Shown here piece after piece: positions 7,046 through 9,924 of a stretch of 9,924 bases of DNA. How positions within the stretch are numbered: position 1 is the stretch's first letter; every line of letters starts with the position of its first letter. Source of the stretch: JABJJH01 sp047631095 (lineage in GTDB: Bacteria; Pseudomonadota; Alphaproteobacteria; UBA8366; GCA-2717185). The stretch is taken from contig JBLHZD010000142.1 of assembly GCA_047631095.1 (NCBI GenBank), positions 1 to 9,924 on the forward strand, in the 5' to 3' direction. The position numbers and the translations under genes were made by a program. A model generated the notes under the pieces. The model saw only the letters and a list, made by a program, of their open reading frames with translations, searched no databases and was not told the origin of the DNA.

Positions 7046-7255
7046 ATGGCGAAAGGTACAGTTAAGTGGTTCGACTCGGTCAAGGGATTCGGGTTTATCC
7101 AACCGGATGAAGGCTCTCAAGATGCATTCGTCCACATTTCCGCAGTGGAGCAAGCCGGTCTCAGTGGCTTGAACGAAGGACAAAAGGTCGAGTATGAACT
7201 CGTCCCAGGCCGAAACGGCAAATCAGCCGCGGAGAACCTGTCAGTCCTCGACTGA
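7046..7255 (+). CDS. CspA-family cold-shock protein
   Basis: A 69-residue single cold-shock domain, the standard length. It binds single-stranded RNA and DNA in the cytoplasm, melting RNA structure or stabilising transcripts. The RNA-binding motifs are intact: RNP1 KGFGFI (13-18) and RNP2 DAFVHI (26-31), with the opening AKGTVKWFD and Trp8. The usual AWS or AVE-type turn reads SAVEQAGL. The gene is monocistronic: it has its own leader and a strong terminator starts 38 bases after the stop. Whether it is truly cold-induced cannot be told, since many Csp paralogues are constitutive or stationary-phase genes. Confidence 0.95.
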   Translation: MAKGTVKWFDSVKGFGFIQPDEGSQDAFVHISAVEQAGLSGLNEGQKVEYELVPGRNGKSAAENLSVLD

Positions 7256-7292
7256 TCCCTGATTACGCCGGGTGACCGGTTCAAAAAGTAAT

Positions 7293-7342
7293 AAAACGCC
7301 GTTTCGGAGACCTTCAGGGTCACCGAGACGGCGTTTTTATTT
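7293..7342 (+). terminator. Rho-independent terminator of the cold-shock gene
   Basis: AAAACGCCGTTTCG (7293-7306) pairs with CGAGACGGCGTTTT (7324-7337) with one G-T mismatch over 14 positions, and the loop contains a further GACC/GGTC pair. A T-rich tail follows (TTTTTATTTG). This is a strong intrinsic terminator for the gene ending at 7255. The A run on the 5' side means it may also work on the other strand, although no leftward gene needs it. Confidence 0.9.
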
Positions 7343-7386
7343 GTAGGGAAAGGCGTGTAGACAAGGTGTGTAGATAGGCGCGCTAT

Positions 7387-7416
7387 CGCCGTAAACAAAT
7401 ACGCCGTAAACAAATA
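7387..7416. repeat. Fifteen-base tandem duplication before the SDR gene
   Basis: CGCCGTAAACAAATA is present twice, exactly head to tail (7387-7401 and 7402-7416), ending 18 bases before the SDR start codon. A shorter pair, GTGTAGA at about 7355-7361 and 7368-7374, lies just upstream. The tandem copy may be a replication-slippage duplication in the 5' untranslated region, or a doubled regulator site. Confidence 0.8.
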
Positions 7417-7422
7417 CAGGGC

Positions 7423-7426
7423 AGGA
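7423..7426 (+). promoter_or_regulatory. Ribosome-binding site deciding the SDR start
   Basis: AGGA lies eight bases before the ATG at 7435. It partly overlaps the alternative in-frame ATG at 7426, so the later start is preferred. Confidence 0.6.
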
Positions 7427-7434
7427 TGACGAAA

Positions 7435-8211
7435 ATGAGCGGATCACAATTTGATTTGAGCGGCAAGGTAGCGCTCATCACGGGTGGAAATGGCGGCATT
7501 GGATTGGGCATGGCGAACGCGATCGCGCGCGCCGGCGGCGACGTCTGCATCTGGGGCACAAATGCGGCGAAAAACGCAGCGGCGCTCAAGGGTCTGGAAA
7601 CCCATGGCGGTCGCGCAACGGCGATGATCTGCGATGTATCCGACGAACATGCGGTCGATACCTGTTTTCAGGATACAATTCGCGAATTTGGTCATGTGGA
7701 CGGCTGCTTCGCAAATGCCGGCGTCAGTGGCGGACGCGATGCGGTCCCCTTTACCGAAATTACGACCGAAGCCTGGCGACGCATCACCGGCGTTAACCTC
7801 GACGGCGCTTTTTTCACCCTGCGAGCAGCGTGCCGCCATATGGTCGAGCGCGGCGAAGGTGGTCGGCTGGCGGGAACCGCAAGCCTGGCGGCGATTTCCG
7901 GCGCGGCCCGTAATGAACATTACGCCGCGACCAAGGGCGGGCTTATTTCTATGCTGATCGGATTGTCGGTGGAAATGGCGCGATACCAAATCACCGCAAA
8001 CGCCATTCTGCCCGGCTGGATTGAAACCGAGATGACGGAAAAAGCTATCGCCTGGGAAAAATTCGCATCCAACGTAAAACCCCGGATCCCGATGGGCCGT
8101 TGGGGATCACCGGATGATTTTGGGGGGATCGCGGCCTATATCATGTCCGACGCCAGTTCCTTTCACACCGGCGACACGTTTCTTATCGACGGTGGGTACC
8201 AAAAGTACTAA
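7435..8211 (+). CDS. Short-chain dehydrogenase/reductase (classical SDR)
   Basis: A 258-residue classical SDR using NAD(P)H to oxidise or reduce a carbonyl/alcohol pair. The cofactor motif TGGNGGIG (16-23) follows strand KVALITG; CDVSD (66-70) is the adenine-binding region; NAG (94-96) is present. The catalytic tetrad is Asn121 in GVNLDG, Ser150 in GTASLAAISG, Tyr163 and Lys167 in HYAATKGG. The C-terminal SSFHTGDTFLIDGG is typical of FabG-like and glucose dehydrogenase-like members. The residue after the second strand (WGTN, 40-43) is not a clear acidic NAD marker, so the cofactor is unclear. It leads a rightward cluster with a hotdog thioesterase 26 bases downstream and an MFS remnant, suggesting work on a CoA-linked or free hydroxy/keto acid. 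FabG itself is less likely, as no fatty-acid synthesis genes are adjacent. Confidence 0.9.
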   Translation: MSGSQFDLSGKVALITGGNGGIGLGMANAIARAGGDVCIWGTNAAKNAAALKGLETHGGRATAMICDVSDEHAVDTCFQDTIREFGHVDGCFANAGVSGGRDAVPFTEITTEAWRRITGVNLDGAFFTLRAACRHMVERGEGGRLAGTASLAAISGAARNEHYAATKGGLISMLIGLSVEMARYQITANAILPGWIETEMTEKAIAWEKFASNVKPRIPMGRWGSPDDFGGIAAYIMSDASSFHTGDTFLIDGGYQKY

Positions 8212-8237
8212 CGCCGCCTCACCAATGGAGATCCCAA

Positions 8238-8684
8238 ATGGACACTAAAGTCACCCCCGAAGGGCTGGCGCCGGAAATCCGTGCGCGCGTCGAACAAATC
8301 GTTGATTCCGCCGTAGGTCGCACGCTGGGGTTTTCACTGGAAACAGTGGAGACAGACTATTGCGTCGCCAAACTTCGGCGCTCCGATGGCGTGCTGAATT
8401 CCAACGGTCGCGTCAATGGCGGGGTCATTTCCGCCTTTATCGACAAGGTCGCAACCGCCGCCGCCTGGGCCAACAATGTAAACGGGCCGGGCGCCCGCGG
8501 CACCACGATTAGTCTGACCGTGAATTACATGTCCGCAGGGGCGAAAACCGATCTGATCGGCGCTGCGCGCGTTACACGCCGCGGCGGCAGCGTTGTGTTC
8601 GTCCATGTCGATGTGCAGGACGAAGAAGGCGGCGTTGTTGCGCAGGGCATGGCGACGTACAAACTTAGCCCCGGCTCTCGGTAG
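8238..8684 (+). CDS. PaaI-family hotdog thioesterase
   Basis: A 148-residue single-hotdog protein of the PaaI/YiiD thioesterase group, which hydrolyses acyl-CoA or aryl-CoA thioesters and prevents trapping of CoA. The family segment is NSNGRVNGGVISAFIDKVAT (54-73), with Asp69 at the usual acidic position. The usual HGG turn reads NGG, so His is replaced by Asn60. The C-terminal strands TISLTVNYMSAG (90-101) and VAQGMATYKL (134-143) match the fold. Homologues work as dimers or tetramers in the cytoplasm. GGAGA stands seven bases before the ATG. The spacing of 26 bases after the SDR gene and 9 bases before the next open frame indicates one transcript. Thioesterase activity is inferred, and the His replacement leaves room for altered activity. 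Confidence 0.85.
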   Translation: MDTKVTPEGLAPEIRARVEQIVDSAVGRTLGFSLETVETDYCVAKLRRSDGVLNSNGRVNGGVISAFIDKVATAAAWANNVNGPGARGTTISLTVNYMSAGAKTDLIGAARVTRRGGSVVFVHVDVQDEEGGVVAQGMATYKLSPGSR

Positions 8685-8693
8685 GAAATTTAT

Positions 8694-9014
8694 ATGGCGG
8701 CACTCGATATCGGTGTCCCCCAATTCGACAAAAAACCGATCAATGCGGCGATCGCTGCAGGCTGTAAGATATCCTTTCTAGGTTTTGGGTTCGCCGCCGG
8801 TTGTGGCGTTTTCTTGCAAGCAATCGCGCCCTATTTGGGACTGGTCTTTTTTAGCCATCAAGTCGGCAGCTTCCTCGGCGCCTGGCTCGGCGGGTTGCTT
8901 TACGACGCCTATCAGGGTTATTCGATGGCCTGGTGGATCGCCGCCACCCTCGTCACTACCCGAGAGCGAAAAAAGTACGATTCATACGACCGTGGCCGAC
9001 ACGTTGAACGCTAA
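8694..9014 (+). pseudogene. MFS transporter remnant with internal deletion and lost C-terminus
   Basis: A 106-residue open frame in which two distant parts of an MFS transporter of about 400 residues appear joined. Residues 19-48 (AIAAGCKISFLGFGFAAGCG onward to FLQAIAPYLG) resemble the first transmembrane helix, while residues 50-86 (LVFFSHQVGSFLGAWLGG, then LLYDAYQGYSMAWWIAATL) match the last two helices, where HQ.G.F.G and GG..YD are conserved. The join, about 8830-8850, keeps the frame. After residue 86 the last helix is lost and an unrelated basic tail (VTTRERKKYDSYDRGRHVER) follows, so there is a second break near 8950. AGGA about eight bases before the ATG remains. It was probably the transporter of the SDR-thioesterase operon. 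A genuine small membrane protein is a less likely alternative. Confidence 0.65.
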
Positions 9015-9109
9015 ACCATCACCCCATATTGTGGTCGGCCTGTCCGTCGACCTGCTCGGCGTGCCAGGCTCGATTACGTCGACGCGGCGCAGCAATTTGC
9101 GGCTCTAAT

Positions 9110-9153
9110 ACTAATCATTTTGTGGGATTCACTTTCGCGGAAAAATGATTAGT
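9110..9153. repeat. Perfect 12-base inverted repeat, possible mobile-element remnant
   Basis: ACTAATCATTTT (9110-9121) and AAAATGATTAGT (9142-9153) are perfect inverted copies around a 20-base centre that holds smaller pairs (GTG/CAC and TTTC/GAAA). It follows the broken transporter. The A+T-rich arms contrast with the G+C-rich genes. No U tract suits a terminator. A small non-autonomous element, an IS end or a protein-binding site are all possible. Confidence 0.6.
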
Positions 9154-9233
9154 TGGAGCAACTTTAAAACAACCTCCGAAAATCTTCCATAATGGTGGTT
9201 ATCAGATTCTAGTCCTGATTTTCCGCCGTTTTG

Positions 9234-9269
9234 GGCGAAGGATCATACCACACCCTGTTGTGCTTCGCC
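9234..9269. repeat. Seven-base inverted repeat with nested pair
   Basis: GGCGAAG (9234-9240) and CTTCGCC (9263-9269) are inverted copies around 22 bases that include a CACA/TGTG pair. It directly touches the next inverted repeat at 9270. By itself it could arise by chance. Confidence 0.4.
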
Positions 9270-9301
9270 GATTTAACAGAACTCCGGGGAAGTGTTAAAT
9301 C
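9270..9301. repeat. Perfect nine-base inverted repeat downstream of azlD
   Basis: GATTTAACA (9270-9278) and TGTTAAATC (9293-9301) are perfect inverted copies around 14 bases. The hairpin lies 54 bases past the azlD stop on the minus strand. It might help end that transcript, but it lacks a T run on either strand, so a classic intrinsic terminator is not supported. Confidence 0.5.
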
Positions 9302-9355
9302 AGTGAGGAAACGGTGCCGTCTCAATGGTAGAAAACTGAGTGCACGGTCGTTTGG

Positions 9356-9670
9356 TCAGAGATTTGGGAACACAATCCACTGGTTCAACAGCAGAATTGC
9401 TGTACCAACGGTCAGAGCTAATAAGAAGCGCGAAGATAGCCAAAAAACAACCGCCGCCGTCGCAAGAGCAAGCGCTTGCACCAATGTCATCGCACCCAGT
9501 GAGGGTCCAAGAACGGCGCCAATCGCACAAGTCGGTAGTATGTCGAGGATTCGGTGGAGCTGCGGACTGTTCCCCAGATAGGTTCCGACTAACAATCCGG
9601 CGACTCGGAAACTGAATGCCACCGATGCCATGATGGCAATCGCTATCAAAAATCTCTCATCAATCGACAT
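9356..9670 (-). CDS. azlD: AzlD-family branched-chain amino acid exporter subunit
   Basis: A 104-residue very hydrophobic protein of the AzlD family, the small partner of AzlC in export of branched-chain amino acids. Features match: an N-terminal helix with a conserved Arg (FLIAIAIMASVAFSFRVAG, 7-25), the HRILDILPTCAIGAVLGPSL segment (39-58), and two C-terminal helices (64-79 and 82-96). The ATG at 9670 is chosen because AAGGGA and GGAGGGGG lie immediately upstream on the minus strand; a GTG at 9691 would place this ribosome site inside the gene. It overlaps the end of azlC by 11 bases, the usual arrangement. With azlC cut by an insertion sequence, this subunit has no partner at this site and probably no native promoter, so it is likely non-functional unless a second azlC exists. 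Confidence 0.82.
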   Translation of the reverse strand: MSIDERFLIAIAIMASVAFSFRVAGLLVGTYLGNSPQLHRILDILPTCAIGAVLGPSLGAMTLVQALALATAAVVFWLSSRFLLALTVGTAILLLNQWIVFPNL

Positions 9671-9740
9671 TCCCTTCCCCCTCCGCGACACTAAACCAAG
9701 CGATAACCGCCCCGACAGAAACGCCGATAAAGAATGCTAG
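9660..9740 (-). pseudogene. azlC: azlC, C-terminal fragment truncated by an insertion sequence
   Basis: The reading frame that ends at 9662-9660 and overlaps the azlD start encodes about 26 residues ending AFFIGVSVGAVIAWFSVAEG and then EGNVD. A final transmembrane helix followed by a short tail, overlapping azlD, is what AzlC's C-terminus should look like. Going upstream, homology stops where the IS end begins (about 9740); the next in-frame stop is the TGA at 9752-9750, which is also the transposase stop. AzlC is normally about 230-250 residues, so nearly all of it is missing from this side. The assignment comes mainly from position and helix pattern. Confidence 0.6.
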
Positions 9741-9924
9741 GGTCAGGACTCATTGATTAATCCAGAATAGAATTGTTGCGGCAATTTGGATGGCGGACAG
9801 GAAGGTATGGGCGCATCGGTCATAGCGGGTCGCGATGCGCCGCTAGTCCTTGAGTTTAGCGAACATATTCTCGACCCTGTGGCGCTGTTTGTAGAGGACT
9901 GTGTCGTATTCAACCTTACGTTTT
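9741..9924 (-). mobile_element. Right-hand IS5-family insertion sequence, 3' end only
   Basis: The 3' part of an IS5-family transposase reads leftward and is followed, within a few bases of its stop, by a probable terminal repeat reading GGTCAGGACTCATTGATTAA on the plus strand from about 9741. The boundary is placed where azlC-like sequence begins; the flank CTAG/TA would suit the TA-type targets of the IS427 subgroup. Its transposase ending differs from the group expected for the left-hand element, so the two are probably different ISs. Confidence 0.75.
9750..9923 (-). pseudogene. IS5-family (IS427-like) transposase C-terminus with in-frame stop
   Basis: The minus-strand frame reads KRKVEYDTVLYKQRHRVENM, FAKLKD, stop, then RRIATRYDRCAHTFLSAIQI and AATILFWINQ to the TGA at 9752-9750. 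The pattern (Y..RH.VEN.F..LKDWRR.A.RYDR.A..F) is the conserved end of IS5-family transposases, including the final catalytic Glu of the DDE set in VENMF. The codon at 9845-9843 is TAG where relatives carry Trp (TGG), one base change. The stop removes about the last 30 residues. The 5' part lies outside the window. The copy is probably inactive unless the stop is read through or the lost tail is dispensable. Confidence 0.85.

Larger units (their letters stand above)
9015..9355. other. Gene-free stretch with several inverted repeats
   Basis: No gene is recognised here. A short open stretch on the plus strand (8992-9108, 38 codons from a GTG) looks like possible coding debris, but I cannot assign a family. 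From 9110 to 9301 there are four separate inverted repeats (9110-9153, 9178-9223, 9234-9269, 9270-9301), listed individually where the arms are long enough. The position between a wrecked transporter and an IS-damaged azl operon suggests the remains of one or more mobile elements. Confidence 0.5.

Noticed and set aside
8992..9108. Short plus-strand frame (VADTLNAKPSPHIVVGLSVD and on)
   Set aside because: It looks mildly protein-like, but no family can be assigned, there is no ribosome site, and it may be chance or debris; kept only as a note under the gene-free stretch.
9231..9581. 116-residue plus-strand open frame
   Set aside because: It overlaps azlD on the opposite strand, has no family resemblance and an odd basic composition; it is the shadow of azlD.
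1..9924. CRISPR array, toxin-antitoxin, retron, phage or other defence system
   Set aside because: No regularly spaced repeats, no small two-gene toxin-antitoxin layout, no reverse transcriptase, nuclease or phage gene was found on either strand.

Overview
The window looks like a piece of an alphaproteobacterial chromosome, probably of Rhodospirillales type. This is inferred from the fairly high G+C, the mixture of small-molecule catabolic genes, the two kinds of IS5-family element and the AzlC/AzlD pair; no marker gene fixes the taxon. The region is partly decayed. Both ends are insertion-sequence ends, and each element cuts a host gene.

Layout from left to right. Bases 1 to about 70 are the end of an IS5-family element whose transposase starts at base 21 and runs leftward out of the window. 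It abuts the C-terminal part of a Baeyer-Villiger-type flavin monooxygenase (73-747) that has lost its N-terminal half. A DUF1330 protein follows (840-1166). A leftward pair then encodes an alpha/beta hydrolase and a nitronate monooxygenase (3172 down to 1196). Divergent from it is a rightward pair: an HpcH/HpaI-type aldolase (3377-4174) and an MFS transporter (4208-5425). A leftward pair, a DinB-family protein then an enoyl-CoA hydratase-like protein (6778 down to 5435), converges on the transporter with a 9-base gap. A cold-shock protein gene (7046-7255) with a strong terminator stands alone. A rightward cluster encodes an SDR dehydrogenase (7435-8211), a PaaI-like hotdog thioesterase (8238-8684) and the wreck of another MFS transporter (8694-9014). 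From 9015 to 9355 there is no recognised gene, but there are several short perfect inverted repeats. The right end holds azlD (leftward, 9670-9356) and the last codons of azlC, cut by a second IS5-family element whose transposase carries an in-frame stop.

The intact enzymes fit scavenging and breakdown of organic acids and nitro, keto or ring-derived compounds: oxidation, hydrolysis, retro-aldol cleavage, CoA-ester hydration and hydrolysis, with transporters. They sit in at least four transcription units, so no single pathway can be read off. I see no CRISPR array, toxin-antitoxin pair, defence system, tRNA or rRNA. I found no convincing undescribed system. The most informative features are the signs of gene loss (three broken host genes, a transposase with a stop codon) and a few unexplained palindromes.
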